A stretch of DNA of 52,598 bases from an uncultured Bacteroidota bacterium (GCA_903835005.1 CAILLK010000117.1:72422-125019); one strand, 5' to 3'; positions 17,721 through 26,716 are shown, counted from the first letter of the stretch. A program made the numbers and translations. The notes: generated from the letters alone by a model not told the origin.

Positions 17721-19199
17721 TTATTTTTCTGGAGGTGGGAAAATAAAAGATCCTCCAATAACATAAGCTGATTGCTGTAATTGTGGAATATTTACGAGTG
17801 GCGCAGCATTAAATAAAATTTTATCAGATGTATCAGCTATGCCAACCGTAATTGAAGTTTTTTGATTTTTACAAATCAAGAGTTGGGAGATATATCCAAA
17901 CTCTCCACCACTATCAAATGGACTTAAATTGTAAGGGGCTGGCCAAGATGAAAATTTATATCCCGTAACATCCATATCCTTATTTTTAATTGCTTGATTT
18001 ATAGGATATGAAAAATACCAACCTTTATTCGTATTCTCATTCCAATACATTGGAGATGAATTTACTAATGTAAATCCAAAATAATCTATTTCAATATTTT
18101 CATCACTTTGTTCTGACGGAAATGGGTTCATATCAATGTAAGTACTATCTGGAATAAAATAAATTATCGTATCTATAATTTCTGTAGTCCATTCTGTTAT
18201 AATTTTAACTTTACTACTTTTGTTTTTCCTAATATTTACAACTATTTCCATTTTTCTATTTGTGCTATTTAAAGTATCATAAATGCTATTAATGGAATCA
18301 GTAATTGAATATCCAACAGTATAAGTAGAAGAAATAGAGCCTGTGTAGGGATTAATAGTCTTCATTCCACCATTATTTTTATCTGGATACCTGACGTTAT
18401 TAATTAATTGTTGAATGGTCCAATTCCCTTTTGCAGCTGAGTCAGAGAAAGGTATATTATCTTCAATTTTTGCCATGTAAGATTGAAGTTGTTTTATAAC
18501 AATTTCTCCTTTTTCCGGAAGGTTTGGTAGCAGGGTTAAAATTTCAGATGCATTATAAAATTCGAAATAACTTATCGGTGCCAAACTAAGAGAATCCCTA
18601 CCACTCCAAATACCATTTACTATTACATGGATAATATAATCCAATTTGGAGGCTACACATTTTCCATATTTCTTCTGTGCTTCAGATAAACTACTTTGTG
18701 AAATTTGTCCGAAATATTTTTCATAACATTCAATTAATTCATTTGCTTCTTTATTTGCTTCGTAATTGTATTTATTTATTTTCATCTGATCTAACTCACT
18801 AATATTGTAATATAGTGAACTCACCAGCCATTCATAAACATTTTTATACCCACCAGATGATGATAATTGGGCAAGATGTGCAGTTTTGCTTGCATAAACT
18901 CTTGCACTAATATAATCCAAAGTTCCCTGATTAAAATAGTCATTTGCATTTTTATAATACCACATCAAGTCACCTTGGGAAGGATAGGAAGCTAGTGTTA
19001 TTTTTGTTTTGAATCTGCTTTCGATTGCTTTATTAATTGCATTTGTTAAGATCAAATAAAAAGGCACAGAAACATATTTATTTTTATTCTTGATTGATGA
19101 ATTTATGTTTTGAGCATTACAGAGATATTTTGGAATCGTGATTGATACCAGGATTAAAAAGCAAATAAAAAAATTTATTTGTGTGTTTTTGTATAGCAT
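17721..19199 (-). CDS. Exported protein of unknown family, secreted paralog of the 19292-20764 gene
   Basis: 492 aa. The N-terminus INFFICFLILVSITIPKYLC, cut near NAQN, is a signal peptide. The rest aligns along its length with the neighbour: YPSQGDLMWYYKNANDYFNQ versus YPQQGDFNWWHKNSNGIFNE, both with a YNI/YSL helix, and near the C-terminus NKGWYFSYPINQA, YNLSPFDSGGEFGYISQLLI and AYVIGGSF. Conserved Trp, Tyr and Gly suggest a structured core of about 480 residues. No enzyme motif was recognised. Only 16 nt separate the ATG from a strong terminator, so its expression may depend on read-through or a hidden promoter. Confidence 0.75.
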   Translation of the reverse strand: MLYKNTQINFFICFLILVSITIPKYLCNAQNINSSIKNKNKYVSVPFYLILTNAINKAIESRFKTKITLASYPSQGDLMWYYKNANDYFNQGTLDYISARVYASKTAHLAQLSSSGGYKNVYEWLVSSLYYNISELDQMKINKYNYEANKEANELIECYEKYFGQISQSSLSEAQKKYGKCVASKLDYIIHVIVNGIWSGRDSLSLAPISYFEFYNASEILTLLPNLPEKGEIVIKQLQSYMAKIEDNIPFSDSAAKGNWTIQQLINNVRYPDKNNGGMKTINPYTGSISSTYTVGYSITDSINSIYDTLNSTNRKMEIVVNIRKNKSSKVKIITEWTTEIIDTIIYFIPDSTYIDMNPFPSEQSDENIEIDYFGFTLVNSSPMYWNENTNKGWYFSYPINQAIKNKDMDVTGYKFSSWPAPYNLSPFDSGGEFGYISQLLICKNQKTSITVGIADTSDKILFNAAPLVNIPQLQQSAYVIGGSFIFPPPEK

Positions 19200-19212
19200 A
19201 ACTAATATTTAT

Positions 19213-19249
19213 AAAACTTGGTAAGGCTATTCTAATTAGCCTTACCAAG
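19213..19249 (-). terminator. Strong Rho-independent terminator between the two 490-aa paralogs
   Basis: Perfect 13-bp stem CTTGGTAAGGCTA (19217-19229) with its complement at 19237-19249, 7-nt loop, followed on the minus strand by TTTTATAAAT. It lies 43 nt after the stop of the upstream gene and 14 nt before the ATG of the downstream paralog. Confidence 0.85.
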
Positions 19250-19291
19250 CAAACTAATAAAAATAGGCGTTAATAATTATTAATTTAAATA

Positions 19292-20764
19292 TTAAAAATT
19301 ACTACCACTTACAGTTTGTACATTTCCAGCTATAACATAAGCAGGCTTTTCAAAATCCGGTATAGAAATAAATTCTTCCGATGCCGAAAAAGTAATTGTA
19401 AATGTACTATTATCAGATCCTTCCTTGAAACTGCTACCATAGGTTCCCTCATTAAAACTGCCCAGATTGATGAAGCCAAATAAAGTAAGGTTCCCAGATA
19501 TTTTTTGGCTCCAATTTTCTTTGAAAATTGAGTAATTAGCATTTTTATATGTAATCTCAATTGTTGGAGGCATACTTATTAAAAGAGAAGCGAACTGCCC
19601 AAAATTTCCACCAGATGCTAAATCATCTAAATTATATGGAGGAGTTGATGCAAATTTGAACCCATCGACTTCCTTCATACCATTTTCAAATGCTTGAGAT
19701 ATAGGATTCATATAATACCATCCAGTATTAATGTCCTGTTGCCATGCTTTTGGTGCAATTGGTACCAAATTATATCCAGCCCAAGACATTTTTACACTGC
19801 ATTCCATACTTGAACCTTTTACTGTTGTCATATCATATGCAGCGCCAGTTCTAGCTGAAAATCTTAGGAAAGAACCGACAGAAAACCCTGCTTGACCATC
19901 AATATGTACAGAAAGTGTATTCCCTTCAGCTTTCTTTATTGTCATACCCATATCAAAACTTCTTGGATTTTTCAAGTCATTATTAATTTCTTGCATTGAC
20001 TTGGGTATTTCATAAGCAACTCTAAAATTACTTTTTTCTCCTTTAGAATTGATAGTAATCATTCCTCCATTTTTGCTGGTAGGATCTGTAGTATTATTTA
20101 TTAAGCTGTTTAGTATCCAAGTGCCATTAAATATTAAGGAAGACTGAGCCTTAACGCTTGTCATCTTATTTAGATATAACGTAACATCCGTTAAAACACT
20201 ATCAGAAGAAGCTGGTCTTTTAGGCAATAATTTTTTCAAATCACGTGCATCCCAAATTTCGTCCAATCCCAATGGTGTATCACCTTTCCCACTCCATTTT
20301 GAAGCAATTATATACATTATTATATAATCTTCTTTTGTATCCCATCCAACATCTTTCATATCTTGGTCAGAAATATTTCCATATTTTGTTTCATAGTTAG
20401 AAATTAATGTATGCATCTGTAATTGAGCATTTTTTTTAGCTTCTTCCATTTTCTTTGCATTTTCAGGACTAAGCGAATAGAAAATGCTTTTTATAACCTC
20501 AATATAAGCATTGGGAAAACCACCAGCGGCCGACATTTTCGCTGAATTTAAAAAGTCTCCATTGGACAACAAAGCAGTAATATAATTGTAAGTTAATTCA
20601 TTAAATATTCCATTGCTGTTTTTATGCCACCAATTAAAATCTCCTTGTTGAGGATATTGTATGGTTATCAGAGGAACTTTTAATATTCTTCCAACATTTT
20701 CTTTAACTTTTGCCTCCAGTGCAGTATAGAACTGATCACCTCCGGGTTGAGATTGATTTGCCAT
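19292..20764 (-). CDS. Protein of unknown family without signal peptide, paralog of 17721-19199
   Basis: 490 aa starting MANQSQPGGDQFYTALEAKV, with no signal peptide. Shared with its neighbour: an N-terminal YPQQGDFNWWHKNSNGIFNE block (~38-58), a helical region with EAKKNAQLQMHTLISNYETK, and a beta-rich C-terminal half with NTGWYYMNPISQAF, PPYNLDDLASGGNFGQFASL and a final AYVIAGNV strand. Residues 300-420 are rich in Gly, Ser and aromatic residues. I recognise no family and assign no function. Its start is 7 nt from a 295-bp duplicated leader that also precedes the 86-aa gene at 21386-21646, so the two are probably co-regulated. Confidence 0.78.
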   Translation of the reverse strand: MANQSQPGGDQFYTALEAKVKENVGRILKVPLITIQYPQQGDFNWWHKNSNGIFNELTYNYITALLSNGDFLNSAKMSAAGGFPNAYIEVIKSIFYSLSPENAKKMEEAKKNAQLQMHTLISNYETKYGNISDQDMKDVGWDTKEDYIIMYIIASKWSGKGDTPLGLDEIWDARDLKKLLPKRPASSDSVLTDVTLYLNKMTSVKAQSSLIFNGTWILNSLINNTTDPTSKNGGMITINSKGEKSNFRVAYEIPKSMQEINNDLKNPRSFDMGMTIKKAEGNTLSVHIDGQAGFSVGSFLRFSARTGAAYDMTTVKGSSMECSVKMSWAGYNLVPIAPKAWQQDINTGWYYMNPISQAFENGMKEVDGFKFASTPPYNLDDLASGGNFGQFASLLISMPPTIEITYKNANYSIFKENWSQKISGNLTLFGFINLGSFNEGTYGSSFKEGSDNSTFTITFSASEEFISIPDFEKPAYVIAGNVQTVSGSNF

Positions 20765-20770
20765 AAATTG

Positions 20771-21064
20771 TTATTCTGTTTGAGTTTTTTTCTTACTCTT
20801 TTAACGGGTTTTCAGATTCCCCCTCCCGTTTTGATTCCTGTGCGGGGCAGGCCCTGTTTTTTTAAGTGGTGGCAGGTCTCCACTGTTTGGCCAAACTTCT
20901 TTATAGCAAAGGGTGTTTAACCCCCGAATATCTCTTTTGCTTTTTTTTGTTTCACTCTTTCTGTTGCAAACATACTATTGCTATCAACCCATTAAAAGCA
21001 GAAAGTAGCCAACGGCAGTTAGGGAGCGTAAAGTGTGGAAATGGGGTAGTAAGCGGTAACAGTT
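20771..21064. repeat. Duplicated leader, copy A (upstream of the 490-aa gene)
   Basis: About 294 bp nearly identical to 21648-21943, in the same orientation, each ending next to a minus-strand start codon. It contains AACGGG (20803-20808) pairing with CCCGTT (20825-20830), a GC-rich hairpin near 20837-20858, and a promoter element at 20967-20974. Copies differ by scattered substitutions and small indels; one changes the reading frame, which argues against coding. Confidence 0.85.
20967..20974 (-). promoter_or_regulatory. -7 element TATGTTTG in leader copy A
   Basis: Perfect TAnnTTTG on the minus strand, 203 bp upstream of the ATG at 20764, implying a leader of about 195 nt. The same element is kept in copy B at the same distance. 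Confidence 0.55.
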
Positions 21065-21385
21065 TAATAAAGATTAGCAACTATTATCCAATGATATTGG
21101 TTATATTCAGCTAATAATTAGGATTGATTTCCGGAATTAGTTCCCTGTACTATTCAAAGATTTTAAGATTCTCCTTAATGTTTTGAACGCCTGTGCATGA
21201 CAAGCCTTCTATTTTTGAATAGAAATTGCTTCCAGGAAAGCTATGGAAGCCAGATTCCGTATTTGTTAGGAGAGGCGGGTAAACCTGATTTAGATTTTCA
21301 GCCCTGGGTCCACCGGATCACTTTATAAGTGATCCGGTGGTTTATTTAAAAATAAATATGCAAGGCTGGTTTTGTAAAAGTGGAA
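21065..21385. other. Intergenic region with one perfect hairpin
   Basis: No gene seen in these 321 bp. At 21310-21340 CCACCGGATCACTT and its complement form a 14-bp stem with a 3-nt loop. On the plus strand it is followed by TTTATTTAAA; on the minus strand it lies 46 nt after the 86-aa gene and is not followed by T. It may end that transcript or act as a symmetric structural element. Confidence 0.6.
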
Positions 21386-21646
21386 TCAGCGTTTTTCGAA
21401 TACTGGCTTATCGCCTGCTTGTATGCACTTCATTCCTCCCCAGTTAAAATGTACTTTACCATCTATTTTCCCTTTGACTTCATAAAGTTCGCCAACCACT
21501 AATTTTCCATGATGTTTGCCACCTTCAAGATTAGCCATTGTTGGCATTGGCTCACTTCCCGTGCCATGTGCACCGGAGATTACCAAGGATGGAGGAAGAA
21601 TGCGATCTTCGTAAACGGATACTTCTGAAATTTTAAATACTGGCAT
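21386..21646 (-). CDS. 86-aa soluble protein of unknown function
   Basis: ATG at 21646; MPVFKISEVSVYEDRILPPS, LVISGAHGTGSEPMPTMANL, EGGKHHGKLVVGELYEVKGK, IDGKVHFNWGGMKCIQAGDK, PVFEKR. No signal peptide or membrane segment. It looks like a small beta-barrel: a Gly/His-rich loop (GAHGTGSEP), strands KLVVGELYEVKG and GKVHFNWGGMKCI, and a single Cys. No family recognised. It sits two nt from leader copy B and so shares its control region with the unrelated 490-aa gene. Confidence 0.65.
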   Translation of the reverse strand: MPVFKISEVSVYEDRILPPSLVISGAHGTGSEPMPTMANLEGGKHHGKLVVGELYEVKGKIDGKVHFNWGGMKCIQAGDKPVFEKR

Positions 21647-21647
21647 T

Positions 21648-21943
21648 TTGTTTGAGTTTTATATTTTTTCTCCTACTCTTTTAACGGGTTTTCAGATTCC
21701 CCCTCCCGTTTTGATTCCTGTGCGGGGCAGGCCCTGTTTTTTTGAGTGGTGGCTGGTCTCCACTGTTCGGCCAAACTTCTTTATAGCAAAGGGTGTTTAA
21801 CCCCCGAATATCTCTTTTGTTTTTTTGTTTCACTCTTTCTGTTGCAAACATACTATGGCTTTCAACCAATTAAAAGCAGAAAGTAGCCAACGGCGGAAAC
21901 AGGGCGTGAAGTGCGGAATTTGGGTAGTGAACGGTAACAGTAA
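21648..21943. repeat. Duplicated leader, copy B (upstream of the 86-aa gene)
   Basis: Near-identical to 20771-21064. AACGGG (21683-21688) and CCCGTT (21705-21710) keep their pairing, and TATGTTTG keeps its place. A 62-codon frame visible inside copy B is broken by a 1-nt length difference in copy A, so the sequence is better read as a leader RNA plus promoter than as a gene. Confidence 0.85.
21845..21852 (-). promoter_or_regulatory. -7 element TATGTTTG in leader copy B
   Basis: Perfect TAnnTTTG on the minus strand, 199 bp upstream of the ATG at 21646. Confidence 0.55.
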
Positions 21944-22248
21944 TGGGGCTGTCAAGCCCTGGTAATAAAAAGTGAAAGTATTGCCCGTCCTATAAAAAGA
22001 TTGTTTTGGTCAGAGAAAGGTTCTTACTGTTCCATAAGATTTTCAAATTCTGTATCAGGCAATACTTTCCGTGAGGGTATATATTTTTTTTCTGAGGGAA
22101 TTGAAAATAGTGGTTCTGAATATTTCCAGAATATGTTGTAAACTTTTCTCCGGCGTTGTGAAACTTTAATTCTTTTTTGAGCATAGCTATACTACTTAAA
22201 AAGGGCATTATCAATATTGGCACTATATGGGTATTTTGGGTCTTTTAC
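21944..22248 (-). other. Region without convincing gene; possible degenerate fragment
   Basis: A 64-codon frame (ATG 22184 to 21990) and an overlapping 55-codon frame lacking a start codon (ending KVLPDTEFENLMEQ) both exist on the minus strand. The second reads more protein-like, so a decayed 3' gene end is possible. GAAAGTATTGCC (21974-21985) and its complement GGCAATACTTTC (22060-22071) form an inverted repeat about 75 bp apart. Nothing firm can be called. Confidence 0.35.
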
Positions 22249-24300
22249 TTACTCCTTCTGCTTCAGTTGCTCATAAAAAGCAGGGTTAATCCGGGCATAA
22301 CCCAGTGCTTTCGCTTTTTCTACATCCTGCAGAGCCTGTCTCTTGTTCCCTTTTTCGGAATAGCATACTGCACGCAAGTAGTAGGTTTCGCCATATTCTG
22401 CATTCCGATCTATCGCTTTATCCAGGTTTTTGATGGCATCATCATACTTCTTTTGTTTAAAAAAGAGCCGGCCCATATTCAGATAGGGCATATAAGCATC
22501 AGGATCCAGAGAGATGGCTGTGGCATATATGGCAAGCGCTGAGTCGGCCTTGCCGGTAATATCCAGCAGGTTGGCAAAATTGCAGTACCCTTCTGCCTGG
22601 GAAGGCCTGATTTCTATTGCCTTTCTGAAACAAAATCCGGCTGAGTCGTATTGCTGATTAATACTGTAAATAATACCAAGGCCCTCATAAACCTGGTCAT
22701 TTTTGCTATTCAGGGCCATAGCCTTAAGGTAGTTTTTCTTCGCTGAATCTGTCTGCCCGTTTATCCGTTGCATATTGGCAACAGATATTAAAGGCGTAAT
22801 ATAATCGGGCTTCTTTTGCAGCGACAGATGGAAGCAATACATGCTCGAATCTCCGAAGCGATTTCTATCACTGGCATTTGTGGCCTTCTCATACATGGCT
22901 AAATATTCCTGGCCAAGGTAGCTATAGCCTAACGGTGATTCGGGATGCTTGGCAACATCATCTTTCCAGATGGTAATGGAGTTATACCAGTCCGCACAGC
23001 GTTCGCTGGTCCGGTAACCAAGCCCTAGGCAATAGATCAGTATAGCTGCCAGCACTATTGTGCCGGTCCGAACTTTTTCTTTTTGCCGGAATAACTCAGA
23101 TACATACCAGCCGACAATAAAAAACAAGCCGAGATAAGGTATATATCCATAACGATCTGATACAATAGCGCTTCCCACCGGTATAAACTGTAGTAACAGG
23201 AAAATATTGATAACAAAAAAGCCAGTCCCGAAAACCAGTGTCCTGTTTTTGCGTCCGTAACGCCACAACATAAATGCAAGCACGGAAACTATTATTATGA
23301 ATAAATAGTAAACTGAAGGCAAAGCATCAGCTGCTTTTTCGGGGTAGGGGTAGTAATTGCTTAAACCTGCCGGTATTACAGCCTTCCACAGGTAAGTGCA
23401 AAAAGCATAGCATCCCAGAGCCAGGCGTTCCAGTGGATTGAAACTTACATCCAGAGCATCCATAGCGCCTGTGACTTTCTGAGCGCTGACAGATAATATC
23501 CCAAAAAGTAAAGCCAGCCCGAAATGGGGCAGTTTTTCTAAAAGCAACCTCCAACTCCATTTTCTTCTTTCCAGGTAGTCAATGGCCAGCAAGGTTACAG
23601 GCAAGCTCACCGCTACAGATTTTGCCAGCAATGAGCAGGTAAACAAAAGCAGGACACACATATACCATATTGTCTTCTTAGCGCCTTTGTACCTGATATA
23701 AAACAGATATGCTATGCAGGCCAGAACAAAGAACAGCCCGTAAAGTACATCTTTGCGCCCCGCAGCCCATGCCACCGACTCTACATGCATCGGGTGAAGG
23801 CCAAATAACAGAGCTGTAATTGCCGCTGCAATATTGCGGCCTGTAAGTACTTTGATAAAAAGATAAACAGCAATAGTAACAAGGATATGCAGTAGCAGGC
23901 TGTCGAGATGATAATACCATGGCTGAAGCCCGAAATTCCGGTATTCAATGGCATAAAGCAATATAGTTAGCGGGTGGTAGTTGCCCATAACCGGATGTGC
24001 AAAAGAAAAAATATTGCTCAGCCAGGCAGCCGACTGGTCTTTGATTAAGGCATTCATAGTAATATATCCAAGGTCGTCCCAGTTTGTAAACTGGTTATCA
24101 AGGCAGGTTCTGAAAAAAATTAAGGTAAGTAATGAAATGCCCCCTATGATAAACCAATTGGCATACTTGTTTATTAAGCTATAATCTGCCGCAGCATTAC
24201 CGTTGCTTAGACTTTCAGCCTGTTGCCCCGATTGGCTTTTAACTATTTTAGCCGGTGGCATACCGGATCTTGTATTGTTTATATTTTTTTTATCCGCCAT
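22249..24300 (-). CDS. TMTC/PMT-like membrane glycosyltransferase-fold protein with C-terminal TPRs
   Basis: 683 aa. After a cytoplasmic N-terminus of ~50 residues come about ten membrane helices. The first periplasmic loop has FTNWDDLGYITMNALI (acidic DD pair as in GT-C enzymes), followed by YHPLTILLYAIEYRNFGLQP, LFGLHPMHVESVAWAAGRKD (the strongly conserved HVESVAWxxGRKDVL block of TMTC/DUF1736 proteins) and YVP-type loops. From about residue 430, five or six TPR units follow (YEGLGIIYSINQQYDSAGFC, AYMPYLNMGRLFFKQKKYDD, GETYYLRAVCYSEKGNKRQA). Eukaryotic TMTCs are protein O-mannosyltransferases; activity here is inferred. Monocistronic. Confidence 0.82.
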   Translation of the reverse strand: MADKKNINNTRSGMPPAKIVKSQSGQQAESLSNGNAAADYSLINKYANWFIIGGISLLTLIFFRTCLDNQFTNWDDLGYITMNALIKDQSAAWLSNIFSFAHPVMGNYHPLTILLYAIEYRNFGLQPWYYHLDSLLLHILVTIAVYLFIKVLTGRNIAAAITALLFGLHPMHVESVAWAAGRKDVLYGLFFVLACIAYLFYIRYKGAKKTIWYMCVLLLFTCSLLAKSVAVSLPVTLLAIDYLERRKWSWRLLLEKLPHFGLALLFGILSVSAQKVTGAMDALDVSFNPLERLALGCYAFCTYLWKAVIPAGLSNYYPYPEKAADALPSVYYLFIIIVSVLAFMLWRYGRKNRTLVFGTGFFVINIFLLLQFIPVGSAIVSDRYGYIPYLGLFFIVGWYVSELFRQKEKVRTGTIVLAAILIYCLGLGYRTSERCADWYNSITIWKDDVAKHPESPLGYSYLGQEYLAMYEKATNASDRNRFGDSSMYCFHLSLQKKPDYITPLISVANMQRINGQTDSAKKNYLKAMALNSKNDQVYEGLGIIYSINQQYDSAGFCFRKAIEIRPSQAEGYCNFANLLDITGKADSALAIYATAISLDPDAYMPYLNMGRLFFKQKKYDDAIKNLDKAIDRNAEYGETYYLRAVCYSEKGNKRQALQDVEKAKALGYARINPAFYEQLKQKE

Positions 24301-24453
24301 TTCCTGAATTGTAATATTGAATTTGCTGAGAAGCAGATTCCTTATCCGGTATTTTTTGCTGATTTGTACAGGCTAAATTAAAAGATTTGTATTAAAAAGA
24401 GAAGGGAATCATACTACCTTGTTATCCTGTTTTAGTTTCAATATAACTGCGGT

Positions 24454-25236
24454 TCATTTTTTACCGGTATAATAATTATAATCCATAAGCAGTTGCTCCA
24501 GGAAGTCGAAGGGTTCCATTTCAGATTCTATGGAGAGGACGGATTTGATTTTATGGGCTACCTGGCGCACATAAATTTCGGTATCCGTACTCATTTTTTT
24601 AGCATTAAAGAGATTCCGGATGCCGTTGATGTCGCGGTCGGTGAGGCGCATAACCTCGGGGAACATGGGTTTATAGCTATCCTGCTCTATATTGAGGTAA
24701 ATGGTTTCACTGATATTGGATTTGTAATTGTTATCAATAACAACAGTGCCTGCAGCAAGGTCGCCAATCCGTTGGGCTTTTGCAGAGATAACCGCACACA
24801 AAAAGTCGGGCAGGTACAGGATCATAAAAAATATAATTCCGGCTGGAATGCGAAGCATTATGTAGGGAATGATATAGATAAAAAGGTTGCCGATACAAAG
24901 CAGCCAGCGGATCAGGTACTGGCCCCATGTAGGTTCGCGGCCTTCTTTATCTATAACCTTTATGCCCACAGCTTTTTTGCCTAAAGTTTGCCCGTTCATA
25001 AATAATTCGAAAGCAAGCTGGTAAAGCAATACAGGGATAATGATTATAAAAAGTTCGGCCGCTGTGTCAATCGATTCTTTCATGCCGAGCAGCGGATAAA
25101 TAAACCGCAGCATAAGCCAGTAGTACAATGAAATGATAAGGACATCTATCAGCCATGCCAGAATGCGCTTGCCGATTGCTGCAGTTTTAAACTCCAGGTC
25201 AATGTTGAACGGTGTAGTGATGATTATGGCAGGCAT
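24454..25236 (-). CDS. RDD-family membrane protein
   Basis: 260 aa. MPAIIITTPFNIDLEFKTAAIGKRILAWLIDVLIIS contains the R-x-x-A-x-x-x-D pattern of the first RDD helix. The second and third helices (FIIIIPVLLYQLAFELFMNGQT; LIRWLLCIGNLFIYIIPYIM) flank GQTLGKKAVGIKVIDKEG, the other family hallmark. A cytoplasmic tail of ~100 residues (MFPEVMRLTDRDINGIRNLF) follows. Function of RDD proteins is mostly unknown, with some implicated in ion transport. Separated from the neighbouring TMTC-like gene by 153 bp on the same strand. Confidence 0.87.
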   Translation of the reverse strand: MPAIIITTPFNIDLEFKTAAIGKRILAWLIDVLIISLYYWLMLRFIYPLLGMKESIDTAAELFIIIIPVLLYQLAFELFMNGQTLGKKAVGIKVIDKEGREPTWGQYLIRWLLCIGNLFIYIIPYIMLRIPAGIIFFMILYLPDFLCAVISAKAQRIGDLAAGTVVIDNNYKSNISETIYLNIEQDSYKPMFPEVMRLTDRDINGIRNLFNAKKMSTDTEIYVRQVAHKIKSVLSIESEMEPFDFLEQLLMDYNYYTGKK

Positions 25237-25411
25237 TTTATAATGGCTTAATTACTTATTTGCTCAATGGCTTAATTATTTATTGATTCAATTTTGAGGT
25301 GAAAATAAGGGAAATGAGGGAATTTATTTTGTTTAAAACCCAAGATTATAATGCAATTTTACGTCTGTATTTGTAGATTAATATTGTGCTACCCTTTAAA
25401 CTAAATTCCTT

Positions 25412-26716
25412 ATGAAAAAATATATTATTATAATATCGATTTTATTGAGTACCCATGAGGGTTTTGGACAGATAATTACAACCATTGCCGGAAATGGTGT
25501 GCAGTCTTGTTTTGATATTATGCAACCAGCCACTGATGCCGGACTTGGTGGCCCTTTTTCATTGACTATAGACGATAATGGCAATTTATATGTTGCCAAC
25601 ATATGGTGCTACCAGATATATAAAATCAATACTTCTGGTATCATTAGTTTAGTGGCTGGACATGGGCCATTGTCTTACAGCGGGGATGGGGGACCAGCTA
25701 CCCTGGCCGGATTAAACCAGCCGACAGGAGTAGCTGTCGATCATAAGGGGAATATTTACATTGCAGACAATTTAAACTTCAGGGTACGCAAGGTAGATAC
25801 CACAGGTATCATATCGACTTTTGCAGGAACAGGCGTAAGTGGATACAATGGTGATACTATAGCTGCCACTAATGCAAAATTATCCGAACCGCAGAACGTA
25901 ATGGTTGATAAGGAAGGAAATATTATAATTGCTGATGCCGGCAGAATCCGAAAAGTCGATTCAAATGGGATAATTACCACAATTGCACGTACAGACTTTG
26001 CTTTTTGGGGATTATGCATGGATACATCTGGTAGCATCTATGCAACATCAATGATTTTCGTTGGAAGCCCTGCTACGCCTCGAAATTGTTATGTATATAA
26101 AGTAAATACGGATGGAACTTGTAAAATTATAGCCGGAAAGGATACCGCTGGGTATAGTGGTGATGGTGGCCCTGCAACGGCCGCAATGTTGAATGTCCCA
26201 TTTAATATTTCATCAGATAAAAAAGGAAATTTATTTATTGCAGATTATGGTAATAACCTGATACGGAGAATTGATGAAGCCGGAATTATAACTACTTTTG
26301 CTGGAGATGGGTCATTTGGTTATGCAGGAGATGGCGGGCCCGCCTCTATCTGTAGCTTTACTTATCCTGCAGGGGTGGCTGTTGATAGTATTGGTAACCT
26401 ATATATTGCTGATGACGGTAATAATCGCATCAGGTATATAAACACGAAAGCAACCGGACTGCCGCAATCGAAGTTGCAATCAGATTTCAATATTTATCCC
26501 AACCCTTCTACCGGAAAATGCTCTATTATGGTTTCATCGTCTAAGTTAGAAAGCCTGCACATCACCATCTCCAGCATGGCAGGCCAGGTGGTGTATACGA
26601 AAACGATAAGCACAAATCTTGCTTCTGAATTTAAAATCGTAACACCCGGAGTCTACTTGGTTACTGCCTCAAACACGGAATTGTTTGCTTGTAAAAAAAT
26701 AGTGGTCTTGCCATGA
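25412..26716 (+). CDS. Secreted NHL-repeat protein with T9SS sorting domain
   Basis: 434 aa, signal peptide KYIIIISILLSTHEGFG. About six NHL units follow, with the same AGYSGDGGPATAAML / GNLFIADYGNNLIRRI / GIITTFAGDG pattern as the 735-3098 protein. The third and fourth units are degenerate (LSEPQNVMVDKEGNI; FAFWGLCMDTSGSI). The C-terminus has NIYPNPSTGKCSIMVSSSKL and GVYLVTASNTELFACKKIVV, a T9SS sorting domain carrying two Cys, less usual for this domain. Six units make one propeller. It is probably a paralog of the larger protein that arose by whole-gene duplication and unit loss. Confidence 0.86.
   Translation: MKKYIIIISILLSTHEGFGQIITTIAGNGVQSCFDIMQPATDAGLGGPFSLTIDDNGNLYVANIWCYQIYKINTSGIISLVAGHGPLSYSGDGGPATLAGLNQPTGVAVDHKGNIYIADNLNFRVRKVDTTGIISTFAGTGVSGYNGDTIAATNAKLSEPQNVMVDKEGNIIIADAGRIRKVDSNGIITTIARTDFAFWGLCMDTSGSIYATSMIFVGSPATPRNCYVYKVNTDGTCKIIAGKDTAGYSGDGGPATAAMLNVPFNISSDKKGNLFIADYGNNLIRRIDEAGIITTFAGDGSFGYAGDGGPASICSFTYPAGVAVDSIGNLYIADDGNNRIRYINTKATGLPQSKLQSDFNIYPNPSTGKCSIMVSSSKLESLHITISSMAGQVVYTKTISTNLASEFKIVTPGVYLVTASNTELFACKKIVVLP

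Noticed and set aside
20866..21114. 82-codon plus-strand frame in leader copy A
   Set aside because: The same frame is not kept in the near-identical copy B, and its text is low in complexity.
21681..21869. 62-codon minus-strand frame in leader copy B
   Set aside because: A 1-nt difference breaks it in copy A; the sequence behaves like a non-coding leader.
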